Shown: positions 1-8,027, counted from the stretch's first letter. The stretch is 16,350 nucleotides of DNA from Lachnospiraceae bacterium UBA7480 (GCA_002479655.1 DLOQ01000057.1:10314-26663), one strand, 5' to 3'. The notes: generated by a model from the sequence alone, not told the origin. Numbers and translations are program-made.

Positions 1-293
1 GATGAGTCGCCGTGAGGGTGATACTTACCCAGCACCGAACCTACCGTATCGGCGCACTTTCTGTAGGGAGATCCGGGCATCAGCTTATTCTCGTACATGG
101 TGTAAAGAATACGCCTGTGGACCGGCTTCAATCCGTCGCGCACATCCGGCAGCGCACGCGAAATTATGACAGACATCGAATAGGCGAGGAATGATGTCCT
201 CATTTCTTTTTCTATATCTGTTTCTATTATATTTTCGACTATCGGCGTTTCAGAAAACTGATGCTCGTGACTGCTGCTGTTTTTCTTACTCAA
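1..293 (-). CDS. gyrA: DNA gyrase subunit A, N-terminal 97 residues (cut by window edge)
   Basis: GyrA is the DNA-cleaving subunit of gyrase, which forms A2B2 with GyrB and introduces negative supercoils. The visible part has the family's conserved N-terminus: an [16 protein letters not shown] stretch (residues 28-43), [17 protein letters not shown] (47-63), and KYHPHGDS (90-97) where the sequence leaves the window. The catalytic tyrosine lies beyond the edge. S97 aligns with E. coli Ser83 of the quinolone-resistance region, so the susceptible residue is present. The start is inferred as TTG at 293: a GGGAG at 305-309 lies 11 nt upstream and an in-frame stop sits at 312-314. GTG at 302 is only 2 nt from that GGGAG, so it is less likely. 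The gene follows the YcxB-like gene after 34 nt and is probably co-transcribed with it and gyrB. Identity is certain; the start is moderately certain. Confidence 0.95.
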   Translation of the reverse strand, partial: MSKKNSSSHEHQFSETPIVENIIETDIEKEMRTSFLAYSMSVIISRALPDVRDGLKPVHRRILYTMYENKLMPGSPYRKCADTVGSVLGKYHPHGDS

Positions 294-327
294 AAATATC
301 ACTGCTCCCGTTTAGATTTTATTTTTC

Positions 328-1101
328 CTAGGCTTTTATATGTTCACTGAATTTAGGTATAAAGCTTATCTCAAAAGAAGTCGCAAGCTCTCTGTTCAAT
401 GCGCGTTTGGGAAGGATATGATAGGTTTCTTTTCCCACAAAGATCATAAACATTTCGTCTGTTTCAACAAGCTTCAGCCCAAGACGGTCAAAGCTGTATT
501 TACTTGTTTCGGGCTTGAGCCTTTTTTCAATATCCTCGTCATCATCATCGCCCTCGGCCTTGTCTATCTCAGAAGCGATCTCTATATCCTCCTGAGGGAT
601 AATGGTTTCTATCTCAAAGCCGCTGTCAAAAACACGCAGAACATATCTGTCGTCTTTCAATGCTTCGAGCGCCTGCATCAAAAACTTTCTTACTCTTACA
701 GGTGTTATCCAGACAACTGCGATAAATGCCAGGCATACGGTCATCAGTCCCCATGAAATACTGTCGCCTTTACCCATTATGATCTGTACGGCAAATGCCG
801 CTGCGGCAAGTCCGAAAAGAACTGTTTTAACTATATTCTTTTTTGTGACAAAGAGCTTCTGAAAGAGCTTAAACGCTCTTTCCTCCTCCTCGATCGAAAT
901 ACCGTAGTTCACTGTTATAAGGGGAGTTTTTTCACCGCCGCTTGCTTCGTCCGAGCCTGATGCGGTCAAGACTTCGGCTGGCTGCTCGTAGTTCTCCTCG
1001 TCATGCCGGGCAAAGCTCTCGTCTACGCTTTGACCCGTCAGCTTTTCAAGCTCAGCGTCCCAATCGGGGATCAGGCTCTTATCTCCGTTTTCAATACTCA
1101 A
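328..1101 (-). CDS. YcxB-like membrane protein between gyrB and gyrA
   Basis: This 257-residue protein has an acidic, probably disordered N-terminal region (about 1-65). Two hydrophobic membrane segments follow (about 91-109 and 115-134), then a C-terminal domain. The C-terminal part resembles the YcxB-like family: the SKYSFDRLGLKLVETDEMFM stretch (200-219) leads into YHILPKRAL (227-235), matching that family's usual 'IPKRAF' ending. A run of Asp/Glu (DDDDED, 185-190) sits inside this domain as an insertion. The function of YcxB-like proteins is not established. The start is TTG at 1101, with AGGAG 9 nt upstream; no ATG is better placed. The gene lies 21 nt downstream of gyrB and 34 nt upstream of gyrA, so it is most likely in one transcript with both. 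The family call rests on motif resemblance only. Confidence 0.8.
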   Translation of the reverse strand: MSIENGDKSLIPDWDAELEKLTGQSVDESFARHDEENYEQPAEVLTASGSDEASGGEKTPLITVNYGISIEEEERAFKLFQKLFVTKKNIVKTVLFGLAAAAFAVQIIMGKGDSISWGLMTVCLAFIAVVWITPVRVRKFLMQALEALKDDRYVLRVFDSGFEIETIIPQEDIEIASEIDKAEGDDDDEDIEKRLKPETSKYSFDRLGLKLVETDEMFMIFVGKETYHILPKRALNRELATSFEISFIPKFSEHIKA

Positions 1102-1122
1102 TGCTTTATTCTCCTAATATGT

Positions 1123-3102
1123 TTATATATCCAGATTCTCGGCGTATTTTGCGTTTTTCTCTATAAAATCCCGTCTTGGCTGGACCTTGTCGCCCATAAG
1201 TATCGTGAAGATCTCATCTGCCTTAACGGCATCCTCCAATGTTACCTTGAGCATGATCCTTGTTTCCGGATTCATTGTTGTATCCCAAAGCTGATCCGAA
1301 TCCATTTCACCAAGACCCTTATACCGCTGAACGTCAACCTTTACATCCGGGTTACCGCCGTTAAGCTCGGCTATATATTTGTTTCTCTCCTCATCGGAAT
1401 ATGCATACCGCTTCTCTTTACCTCTCTTGCACTCAAAAAGAGGCGGCTGTGCAATGAAAACATGACCCTCCTCTATAAGAGGTCTCATATATCTGAAGAA
1501 AAACGTCAGCAACAGAGTTCTGATATGAGAACCGTCAACATCGGCATCCGCCATAATAATAACTTTACCGTAGCGCAGCTTGGTTATATCAAAATCCTCT
1601 CCGATGCCGGCACCCAGTGCCATAACAACGGGAGCAAGCTTTTCATTGTTATATACTTTATCTATTCTCGACTTTTCAACATTGAGCATTTTGCCCCAAA
1701 GCGGCAAGATCGCCTGAAAACGTCTGTCACGGCCACCTTTTGCGGAGCCTCCCGCAGAATCTCCCTCGACAATATAGATCTCCGTTCTTTCCGTTCCCTT
1801 TTCGGAACAGTCAGAGAGCTTGCCGGGCAGAGAACCGCTGCTCAAAGGAGATTTTCTTCTTGCCTCTTCTCTTGCCTTTTTGGCGGCTTCTCTTGCTTTT
1901 TGTGCCTGAAGAGCCTTATCGAAAATGATCTTGGCGGCATTCGGGTTCTCTTCGAGATAATCCATAAGCTTTTCGCAAACAAGCTTGTCCACAAACGGTC
2001 TTACCTCGGGATTTCCCAGACGTCCCTTTGTCTGGCCCTCAAACTCACAGTTTGTCAGCTTGACAGAAACGATAGCCGTCAGACCCTCACAAACGTCCTT
2101 ATCCTCAAGCTTTGCACTGCCCCCCTTGAGAATATCAAATTTCCTTCCGTATTCGTTAATAACCTTTGTCAGGCCCTTTCTGAATCCGGTTTCGTGAGTT
2201 CCTCCGTCCGGAGTATGGATATTGTTTGCAAAGGAAAGCACTATTTCATTATATGAATCGTTATACTGAAGAGCTATTTCTGCATACATATCGTCCTTAT
2301 GTCCGCCGAAATAGATAACGTCGGGAGAAAGAGCTTCATACCCTCTGGTTGAATGAATGTGAGTAACAAACTCTTTTATTCCGCCGATATAATGCAAAAT
2401 TTCTTCTTTAACGCTGTTTTCATCGCGTTTGTCGGAAAATCTTATCCTGATGCCGGCATTGAGAAATGCCTGTTCACGAAGTCTTTTAAGCAGGATCTCA
2501 TAGTCATAGTGTGTAGTTTCCTGGAATATTTCAGGGTCGGCCTTGAACATAACGGTAGTTCCGGTTCTGTCGGTCTCACCGATAACTTTCATTTCTTCGC
2601 TGTACTTGCCGCGTTCAAACCGCTGAAAATGTATTTTATTTCCGTCGTAGACAGTCAGCTCCAGCCATTCGGAAAGCGCATTTACAACAGACGCTCCGAC
2701 ACCGTGCAGACCGCCCGCGACCTTATATCCGCCGCCGCCGAATTTTCCTCCTGCGTGCAGGACTGTATAAACGACCGTTGCCGCCGAGATCTTTTCGGTA
2801 GGGTGAATACCTGTCGGTATTCCGCGTCCGTTGTCGGATACTCTTATGATATCTCCTTCAAGGATCTCAACTGTTATCTCACTGCAATAACCTGCCAGCG
2901 CCTCGTCAATGGAATTGTCGACAATCTCATAAACGAGATGGTGCAGACCCCGTGGACCTGTCGAACCGATATACATACCCGGTCTTATTCTTACAGCCTC
3001 GAGTCCTTCGAGAACCTGTATCTGGTTTTCGTCATAATTATTGCTTTTGTCGACCGCGGATATGTTTTCTTCCATTTCGTTTACATTGTTTTCGTTTTCC
3101 AA
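1123..3102 (-). CDS. gyrB: DNA gyrase subunit B
   Basis: GyrB is the ATPase subunit of gyrase. The 659-residue protein shows all expected parts in order. The GHKL ATPase has [15 protein letters not shown] (59-73), DNGRGIP (90-96) and the [15 protein letters not shown] lid (130-144). A transducer domain follows, with QTKGRLGN at 357-364 supplying the catalytic lysine. The TOPRIM domain has [15 protein letters not shown] (446-460) and [11 protein letters not shown] (519-529), which bind Mg2+. The C-terminal tail has QRYKGLGEM (592-600). The length is normal for the short Gram-positive type, without the long insert of enterobacterial GyrB. The chosen start is TTG at 3102, with AAGGAG 11 nt upstream. 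The next in-frame ATG is nine codons further in and has no ribosome-binding site. The gene lies about 90 bp after remB and heads the gyrB / YcxB-like / gyrA unit. Confidence 0.98.
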   Translation of the reverse strand: MENENNVNEMEENISAVDKSNNYDENQIQVLEGLEAVRIRPGMYIGSTGPRGLHHLVYEIVDNSIDEALAGYCSEITVEILEGDIIRVSDNGRGIPTGIHPTEKISAATVVYTVLHAGGKFGGGGYKVAGGLHGVGASVVNALSEWLELTVYDGNKIHFQRFERGKYSEEMKVIGETDRTGTTVMFKADPEIFQETTHYDYEILLKRLREQAFLNAGIRIRFSDKRDENSVKEEILHYIGGIKEFVTHIHSTRGYEALSPDVIYFGGHKDDMYAEIALQYNDSYNEIVLSFANNIHTPDGGTHETGFRKGLTKVINEYGRKFDILKGGSAKLEDKDVCEGLTAIVSVKLTNCEFEGQTKGRLGNPEVRPFVDKLVCEKLMDYLEENPNAAKIIFDKALQAQKAREAAKKAREEARRKSPLSSGSLPGKLSDCSEKGTERTEIYIVEGDSAGGSAKGGRDRRFQAILPLWGKMLNVEKSRIDKVYNNEKLAPVVMALGAGIGEDFDITKLRYGKVIIMADADVDGSHIRTLLLTFFFRYMRPLIEEGHVFIAQPPLFECKRGKEKRYAYSDEERNKYIAELNGGNPDVKVDVQRYKGLGEMDSDQLWDTTMNPETRIMLKVTLEDAVKADEIFTILMGDKVQPRRDFIEKNAKYAENLDI

Positions 3103-3135
3103 AATCTTCTACTCTCCTTATTCGCCTGAATACAT

Positions 3136-3164
3136 TTTCTATTGATAAATACTTGATGGGACAA
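3136..3164 (-). promoter_or_regulatory. possible sigma-A promoter for gyrB
   Basis: On the minus strand, TTGTCC (3159-3164) and TAGAAA (3136-3141) are separated by 17 bp, each matching the consensus at 4 of 6 positions. They lie in the 90-bp gap between remB and gyrB. The spacing is ideal but the boxes are weak, so gyrB may also be read from dnaN or dnaA transcripts. No terminator-like hairpin was seen between remB and gyrB. Confidence 0.33.
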
Positions 3165-3192
3165 GATCTGTTTTTATATCTGCAAAAGCTTT

Positions 3193-3450
3193 TTATTTTA
3201 TTCCGTATGCTCTTTTTTTCAGCGTTGAACAGGCAAGCTGTGAAACATAGACCGTTTCGTTGAAATCCTTATCGAAGCAGACGATAAAGCTTTTCGGCAG
3301 CTCAAAAGTAGTATAAACCACTCTGTTTTGTTTTTCGGCATTTGCCAGATATTCTTTGGTATATTTTGAAACGGAGGTATTTTCAATATCGAAAATACCG
3401 ACTATTTCGCTTTCTCTGACGCTGAAATCATTTCCGATATGAAGATACAT
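3193..3450 (-). CDS. remB: RemB/YaaB-type small DNA-binding regulator (DUF370)
   Basis: This 85-residue protein begins MYLHIGNDFSVRESEIVGIF (1-20) and includes FDIENTSVSKYTKEYL (20-35). That is the pattern of the DUF370 family, whose members in Bacillus (RemA, RemB) regulate extracellular-matrix genes. RemB/YaaB is the version encoded beside recF and gyrB, as here. ATG at 3450 directly follows the recF stop codon (TGAATG), with GGAGG 5 nt upstream inside the recF end, so the two are translationally adjacent. Length and position fit the family. The regulatory target in this organism cannot be read from the sequence. Confidence 0.88.
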   Translation of the reverse strand: MYLHIGNDFSVRESEIVGIFDIENTSVSKYTKEYLANAEKQNRVVYTTFELPKSFIVCFDKDFNETVYVSQLACSTLKKRAYGIK

Positions 3451-4593
3451 TCAAGCCTCCGTTATTTTTCCGCTGTCTATATGATAAATCCTTCCCTTTG
3501 AAAAATCGGGCGATTTTTCTGCTTTGCTTACCTTTTCGGACAAAGAACAGCAGGTTATGAAAATCTGCATATCCTTTATTTTTGAAAACACAAAGCTCTG
3601 TCTGGATCTGTCAAGCTCGCTCAAAATATCATCAAGCAGTATGACGGGAGAATTTTCGTTTTCCTGTGCCAGAATATAAGCCTGTGCAAGCTTCAATATC
3701 AATGCGATACTTCTGTGCTGACCCTGTGATGCATAATCTCTTGCATAAAGTCCGTTTATTCTTGCAATCAGGTCATCTCTGTGAACACCTATCTGTGTAA
3801 ATCCGCTGTGCAGATCGCTGTCAAGATTGCGTTTCATCGCGGCAAGATACTCATTTGCCATATCGCCTGCAAAATCCGTTCTTCCTTCGAGATCATCAAA
3901 AACCGTTGACTGATATATCAGCTCGAGCTTTTCTTTTCCCGACGATATCTCTTCATAAAGCGGTGCGGCAAAATAAAGCAGCTTTTTAACATAGTTATAT
4001 CTCAGCATGGCGATATACGATCCGAGCTGCGAAAGCTGAACATCGAAAATATCAAGAGTATCCTTTGAAGCCGAACCGAAAGCTATATTTTTCAAAAGTG
4101 CATTTCGCTGAACAAGAGCATTTTCATATTTTGCCGAAACAGAAGCATATGAACCTTTGATCTGTGCGACCGAAAGATCTAAAAATTCACGCCGCTTATC
4201 AGGCGAGCCTTTTGAAAGCTCAAGATCCTCCGGAGTGAAAACAACGCAGAAAAGCTTTCCGAAAAGCCCTGACAGAGCTTTAAGCTTAACTCCGTTCAAA
4301 CTGACATTTTTATCTTTTACATTCGGTCTGACAGCCGCAGCCGAGATATTTTGTATTCTCTGACCGTCGTCAAAATCAAGCTCTATCGAAAATCTGTCGC
4401 CGTCAAGACTGATAAAGTCCCTATCCTTAGTATTGCGGAAGCTTCTCACACCGCTGCAAAGCCATATCGCTTCTATAAGGTTTGTTTTTCCCTGCGCATT
4501 TTTTCCATACAGAATATTGACATCTTTATGAGGCGATATATCGACATTTTTCAAATTTTTAAATCCGTCGACTTTCAGGCGTGTAATATGCAT
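3451..4593 (-). CDS. recF: DNA replication and repair protein RecF
   Basis: RecF is an SMC-like ATPase that, with RecO and RecR, loads RecA at single-stranded gaps. The 380-residue protein shows the Walker A motif GKNAQGKTN (30-38), the family stretch LSKGSPDKRREFLDLSVAQI (126-145), the ABC-type signature YASQGQHRSIAL (287-298) and Walker B with D-loop VILLDDILSELD (317-328). Length is typical. The ATG at 4593 shares its A with the yaaA TAA stop (TAATG overlap), so recF is probably translated by reinitiation or coupling. It sits in the conserved dnaN-yaaA-recF-remB order. Confidence 0.97.
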   Translation of the reverse strand: MHITRLKVDGFKNLKNVDISPHKDVNILYGKNAQGKTNLIEAIWLCSGVRSFRNTKDRDFISLDGDRFSIELDFDDGQRIQNISAAAVRPNVKDKNVSLNGVKLKALSGLFGKLFCVVFTPEDLELSKGSPDKRREFLDLSVAQIKGSYASVSAKYENALVQRNALLKNIAFGSASKDTLDIFDVQLSQLGSYIAMLRYNYVKKLLYFAAPLYEEISSGKEKLELIYQSTVFDDLEGRTDFAGDMANEYLAAMKRNLDSDLHSGFTQIGVHRDDLIARINGLYARDYASQGQHRSIALILKLAQAYILAQENENSPVILLDDILSELDRSRQSFVFSKIKDMQIFITCCSLSEKVSKAEKSPDFSKGRIYHIDSGKITEA

Positions 4594-4811
4594 TATAATA
4601 CTGTCAGCTCCGTATCCGTTTCGGGAATATATATTTTATCTCCCGGGCGGATCTTTTTTCCGCGCATAAGACAGACTTCTGAATTGACACAGATCCTGCC
4701 TTCTTTTATAAACTCCTTTGCGTCGGATCCCGTTTCGGCAAGACCCGAAAATTTAAGCAATGAGTCCAGTTTTATAAATTCGGTCGTAATCTTAATTTCT
4801 GCTTTCTTCAT
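4593..4811 (-). CDS. yaaA: S4-domain RNA-binding protein YaaA
   Basis: This 72-residue protein consists almost wholly of an S4-type RNA-binding fold: IKLDSLLKFSGLAETGSDAK (13-32), then FIKEGRICVNSEVCLMRGKK (34-53) and the closing GDKIYIP (57-63). The length and the place between dnaN and recF are those of the small YaaA/RlbA-like proteins, proposed to act in ribosome assembly. It starts 4 nt after the dnaN stop, with a weak AAGG in the dnaN end as the only ribosome-binding site. It overlaps the recF start by 1 nt. Translation is therefore probably coupled along the operon. Confidence 0.9.
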   Translation of the reverse strand: MKKAEIKITTEFIKLDSLLKFSGLAETGSDAKEFIKEGRICVNSEVCLMRGKKIRPGDKIYIPETDTELTVL

Positions 4812-4815
4812 AAGC

Positions 4816-5919
4816 TTAAAGCCTTACCGGCAAAACAAGATATGTATATTTTTCTTCGCTTCCCGTGGGAACGATCTTAAGAGGCATCTGACTGCCGCTT
4901 AGCAGCAGTTTGACCTTATCATCTCCGCAAGCTTTAAGCGGATCGAGCATATATTTGCATTTGAAGCCTATTTTTATCATAGGACCCTCCATATCGGCAG
5001 TAAGCTTATCGTTTATATTGCCGATCGAGGTTGAACATGATATACTCATAACGCCCTTGTCAAAAAGAAATTTCACCGGACTGTTTGTTCTTTCGTTTAT
5101 CAGGAGCATAGCTCTTTCGAGCGAATCAATAAGCTTTTTTGTTTCAACTGTAACAACTGTTGCCGATTCCTTAGGGATCGCGGTTTTATAAGGATGAAAC
5201 TCACCCTCGAGAACTCTTGTATATACAGTATAGCCGGAAAATTCAAAAACAACGTGCTTCTTTGCAGTTTTTACCTCACAAACCGGCTCATCGTCATCTT
5301 TAAGAAGCTTTGCGACCTCGCCGAGTGATTTTGCGGGAACAACGAATTTCAAATTCTTATCGGTTTTGATAGGCTCTGTTCTGACGGCAAGCCTGTATCC
5401 GTCAAGCGCTACCATATTGAATACGCCGTCGGCAATATCAAAAAGCTCGCCTTTCAAAATAGGCTTGGTATCTGTCTGAGCGACCGCAAAGACAGTTTGA
5501 TTTATCATACTTTTCAAAACAGACTGGAGGATAGTAAAACTCTCGCAGTTTTCTGTTGAGGGCAGCTCAGGATATTCCTCCGCAGAGATCGCCGCAATAT
5601 GATATTGTGTATCTCCGCCGACTATCTGCACCTGCATATTATCAAATACTTCTATTGTTATATCGCTGCTGTCCATTCTCTTGATGATATCGGCAAATAG
5701 CTTGGCATTTACGATAACGACGCTTCCCTTGTCAGCTGAACGAACGCTTATTTCGGTTTCTATTCCTATTTCAAGATCGTATCCGGTAAGACGCAGGATA
5801 TTGCCGTCCAAAGAAAGCTTAATTCCTTCAAGGCAGGCTATAGCCGATCTGTCGGAAACAGCTCTCGATACGTTTACTATCGCTTCGTACAGCTCGTTTT
5901 TTTCACACACGAATATCAT
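4816..5919 (-). CDS. dnaN: DNA polymerase III beta subunit (sliding clamp)
   Basis: DnaN forms the dimeric ring that tethers DNA polymerase III to the template and docks other repair and replication proteins. The 367-residue length fits three clamp domains of about 120 residues each. Recognisable stretches are LRLTGYDLEIGIETEI (37-52), the central-domain pattern FNMVALDGYRLAVR, and the C-terminal YLVLPVRL. ATG at 5919 has GGAG 9 nt upstream. It is the first gene after the origin gap and leads the dnaN-yaaA-recF-remB unit. No strong promoter was seen directly in front of it, so transcription may come through the origin from dnaA. Confidence 0.97.
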   Translation of the reverse strand: MIFVCEKNELYEAIVNVSRAVSDRSAIACLEGIKLSLDGNILRLTGYDLEIGIETEISVRSADKGSVVIVNAKLFADIIKRMDSSDITIEVFDNMQVQIVGGDTQYHIAAISAEEYPELPSTENCESFTILQSVLKSMINQTVFAVAQTDTKPILKGELFDIADGVFNMVALDGYRLAVRTEPIKTDKNLKFVVPAKSLGEVAKLLKDDDEPVCEVKTAKKHVVFEFSGYTVYTRVLEGEFHPYKTAIPKESATVVTVETKKLIDSLERAMLLINERTNSPVKFLFDKGVMSISCSTSIGNINDKLTADMEGPMIKIGFKCKYMLDPLKACGDDKVKLLLSGSQMPLKIVPTGSEEKYTYLVLPVRL

Positions 5920-5981
5920 AGATTATCTCTCCGTTTCGTTTTTTATTTTTTGTGATCACTATCAATCAATCTAATTTATTT

Positions 5982-5999
5982 TAAAAGTAGTAATAGTAG
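5982..5999 (-). other. DnaA-trio-like unwinding element
   Basis: On the minus strand the bases run CTA CTA TTA CTA CTT TTA. The opposite strand read 3' to 5' is therefore GAT GAT AAT GAT GAA AAT, six consecutive triplets fitting the published DnaA-trio pattern 3'-[G/A]A[T/A]-5' that DnaA uses to open the origin. AT-rich DNA (TTTTAAAATAAATT) follows towards dnaN, as expected of an unwinding site. The adjacent upstream DnaA box is not clear: the bordering TTTGAACAA (6004-6012) is only a poor match. Confidence 0.68.
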
Positions 6000-6188
6000 T
6001 ATTTGTTCAAATGTAGAAAATCTATAAATACTCACGAATAATCGCAGAAAAACAGGCACACAAAATTGAAGATTTGGTTCAACAATTCTAACATTTTGAA
6101 AAGTGACGTGTATTTCTGTGTTTAAATCCGTTAATACATATTTGAACAATTTGAAAAACTGTGTTTGTTTTGTTGAAATCAAAGTATC

Positions 6189-6204
6189 TTGAAAATTATT
6201 TCAA
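6189..6204. repeat. inverted repeat with TTGAAA arms inside the origin
   Basis: TTGAAA (6189-6194) and TTTCAA (6199-6204) are separated by 4 bases. Each arm is the core of the TGTTGAAAA repeat, so this may be a head-to-head pair of weak initiator sites rather than an RNA hairpin. Its role is unknown. Confidence 0.45.
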
Positions 6205-6307
6205 CCGAAAAGTGTTGACAGCTAAAATTTTCTTATGTTTTCAATTAATTTTTTCTGTTTGTAAAATTCAAAAAGTACGTTAAAACGCATTTTGTCAAAA
6301 AACGTTT

Positions 6308-6337
6308 TGTTGAAAACTCTGTTGAAAATGTTGAAAA
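6308..6337 (-). repeat. three near-tandem DnaA-box-like nonamers
   Basis: TGTTGAAAA occurs at 6308-6316, 6320-6328 and 6329-6337, the last two directly adjacent. Read on the minus strand this is TTTTCAACA, two mismatches from the usual DnaA box TTATCCACA. The identical copies, shared orientation and position just after dnaA make them the best candidates for this organism's DnaA-binding sites. The element type is inferred; the repeats are seen directly. Confidence 0.65.
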
Positions 6338-6394
6338 TCAAGCAAAAATTTTATATTGACAAACCGATCAAAATATGATATGGGTAAAATTTCA

Positions 6395-7732
6395 TTATCG
6401 GTTTTTCAGATTTTTGATGATATCTCCTATGGTTGTTTTCAGATCGTTGTTCTTTTTCATCATTGATACAACGTCTTTATAGCTTGTGGTCATGGTCGAG
6501 TGATCGCGGTTAAGCTCGTTGCCGATCTCAAGGTATGTCATACCCTTGACCTCTCTGAATATATATATTGTTACCTTTCTTGCCAGCGATATGGGAGCGC
6601 TTCTGTTTTTTGAACGTATATCTTCTGCGGATACTCCGAAGGCTGCGGCTATCTCGCTGATTATCCTATCGACAGTTATTTCTGCGGGATGGTTATCTAT
6701 CTGGATCTCTTTGATTATTTTCTGAGCCATGGAGATCGACGGAGTTTCGTTTGTATATACTGTCAGAGCCTTGATTTTTTTTACTGCTCCTTCAAGCTGT
6801 CTTATATTAGTTTTGATCTTCTCGGCGATGATCCTTGTTACCGCTTCCGGAAGATTAAGTCCAAGCTCTTGTGCCTTCTTGTTGATTATAGCTATTCTTG
6901 TTTCAAAGTCAGGTGACTGGATATCGACCTGAGTTCCGGTTACAAATCTTGTTTGCAGTCTTTCATCAAGCTTTGTCATCTTTGAAGGCGGGATATCTGA
7001 TGTCAGGACGATCTGTTTTCCTCTGTTGTAAAGCTCGTTGAAGGTGTGGAAAAATTCTTCCTGAGTCGAATCCTTTCCGGCGATAAACTGAATATCGTCT
7101 ATCAGAAGAAAGTCGGCATTTCTGAATTTGTCATGGAATGATGCTGTTTCCTTATCGGTGACAGCCTTGATATATTCATTTGTAAACTGTTCGCCTGTTA
7201 TGTAGATGATATTGATCTCCGGGTGATTTTTGTGAACCTTGTTTTCTATCGCTTTGATAAGATGGGTTTTTCCGAGTCCGGAATTGCCGTATATAAACAG
7301 CGGATTGAACACATCTTTGTTTTCGGTTTTGTCAATATCAGAAACGGCTGTGCAAAATGCATATGCAAGTTCGTTTGATTTACCTTTAACAAAGTTGTCA
7401 AAGGTAAGCTCTTTTTTACCGCTCTCGTTGACTATCCTTTCTTCGATCTGCTTCGTATTGTCGGAAACGCTTCCCGCATTGGGTTTTACGGTGATCTTAA
7501 CATCGACCGGAAAGCCGAGGATTTCTTCAAATCCGCATTTTAATATGTCGCCATACTGAGACTGGGCTGTTTCGGCAGCAAAGGAGGAGTCGGCATAAAG
7601 CACAGCCGTTCCGTCCTCAAGCTTGTAAGCTTCAAGATTTTTAATCCATATATCATAGCCCATACTGCTGATGCCGGGATGATTAAGACAGTATTCTTTG
7701 ATTTTTTCAACGACCATTGAAAACGAGTTCAT
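6395..7732 (-). CDS. dnaA: chromosomal replication initiator protein DnaA
   Basis: DnaA binds the origin and opens it with its AAA+ domain. The 445-residue protein has the N-terminal interaction domain (about 1-85) and a short linker. The AAA+ core has NPLFIYGNSGLGKTHL (143-158, Walker A), LLIDDIQF (209-216, Walker B), DERLQTRF (256-263, arginine finger) and IRQLEGAVKKI (310-320, sensor 2). Domain IV binds the DnaA box. It keeps the base-reading RDHST (409-413) but continues MTTSYKDV, where most DnaAs have a V-I-H-A-type continuation. The usual PRQ of the basic loop reads ARK (384-386). ATG at 7732 has AAAGGA 8 nt upstream. It is expressed from the promoter at 7828-7856, with a leader of roughly 85-90 nt. 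Confidence 0.98.
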   Translation of the reverse strand: MNSFSMVVEKIKEYCLNHPGISSMGYDIWIKNLEAYKLEDGTAVLYADSSFAAETAQSQYGDILKCGFEEILGFPVDVKITVKPNAGSVSDNTKQIEERIVNESGKKELTFDNFVKGKSNELAYAFCTAVSDIDKTENKDVFNPLFIYGNSGLGKTHLIKAIENKVHKNHPEINIIYITGEQFTNEYIKAVTDKETASFHDKFRNADFLLIDDIQFIAGKDSTQEEFFHTFNELYNRGKQIVLTSDIPPSKMTKLDERLQTRFVTGTQVDIQSPDFETRIAIINKKAQELGLNLPEAVTRIIAEKIKTNIRQLEGAVKKIKALTVYTNETPSISMAQKIIKEIQIDNHPAEITVDRIISEIAAAFGVSAEDIRSKNRSAPISLARKVTIYIFREVKGMTYLEIGNELNRDHSTMTTSYKDVVSMMKKNNDLKTTIGDIIKNLKNR

Positions 7733-7827
7733 AGAGATTTTCCTTTCCGAAGTTTAAGACGTAAAATGCGCTGACAGCAAAACAAAAACATATAATACTT
7801 ATAAATTCCGCTATTACACTTAGTATA

Positions 7828-7856
7828 ATTATAACACATTAAATTTAAAATTACAA
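7828..7856 (-). promoter_or_regulatory. sigma-A promoter for dnaA
   Basis: On the minus strand, TTGTAA (7851-7856) and a perfect TATAAT (7828-7833) are spaced by 17 bp. Transcription would begin near 7821, about 90 nt before the dnaA ATG. No DnaA-box-like repeat overlaps the promoter, so autorepression by DnaA is not evident here. Confidence 0.75.
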
Positions 7857-8027
7857 GTAAAAATACAGCAAATAACAGATTATTAATTATTCCTGCACGC
7901 CAGCTGAAAAAATATTTTTTAAACACAAGATGTTGTATATAGGGGTCGGATTTAACGGCAAAAACTTGTTATTGGCAGAAAAGCTTGGGTTTTTGCGGAC
8001 ATATTTGTGCAAAATCTATAGTAAAAA

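Larger units (their letters stand above)
5920..6394. other. oriC: putative chromosomal replication origin (dnaA-dnaN intergenic region)
   Basis: This 475-bp gap is strikingly AT-rich and holds no convincing gene. By analogy with Bacillus, where duplex unwinding occurs between dnaA and dnaN, it is the likely origin. The sequence shows three near-tandem TGTTGAAAA nonamers near dnaA (6308-6337) and at least nine TTGAAA/TTTCAA cores overall. Further box-like words are TGTTGAAAT (6171-6179), TGTTGACAG (6213-6221) and TGTGTTTAA (6117-6125). A DnaA-trio-like triplet run lies near dnaN (5982-5999), followed by very AT-rich DNA. No perfect TTATCCACA or TGTGGATAA was found on either strand. The origin call rests on context plus these motifs. 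Confidence 0.8.

Noticed and set aside
1003..2256. Long plus-strand open frame of about 417 codons opposite gyrB
   Set aside because: It is antisense to a gene with full GyrB motifs, shows no recognisable domain and has low-quality composition. It is a shadow frame.
3240..3247. GTGAAACA, the right half of a parS site, inside remB
   Set aside because: The preceding eight bases (GGCAAGCT) do not match the left half TGTTTCAC, so it is not a palindrome.
5976..6182. Minus-strand open frame of 68 codons within the origin gap
   Set aside because: It is AT-rich and low in complexity, has no ribosome-binding site or known motif, and runs over the DnaA-trio element.
6292..6297. TTGACA on the minus strand inside the origin as a possible dnaN promoter
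   Set aside because: No acceptable -10 box lies 16-18 bp downstream (nearest is TACTTT at about 15 bp), and it is 370 bp from dnaN.
7729..7926. Minus-strand open frame of 65 codons upstream of dnaA
   Set aside because: It covers the dnaA promoter and leader, has no recognisable motif, and its composition follows the surrounding non-coding DNA.
7929..7937. TGTTGTATA as an additional DnaA box upstream of dnaA
   Set aside because: It is a single copy with two mismatches to the TGTTGAAAA repeat and more to the canonical box; such matches are expected by chance in this AT-rich gap.
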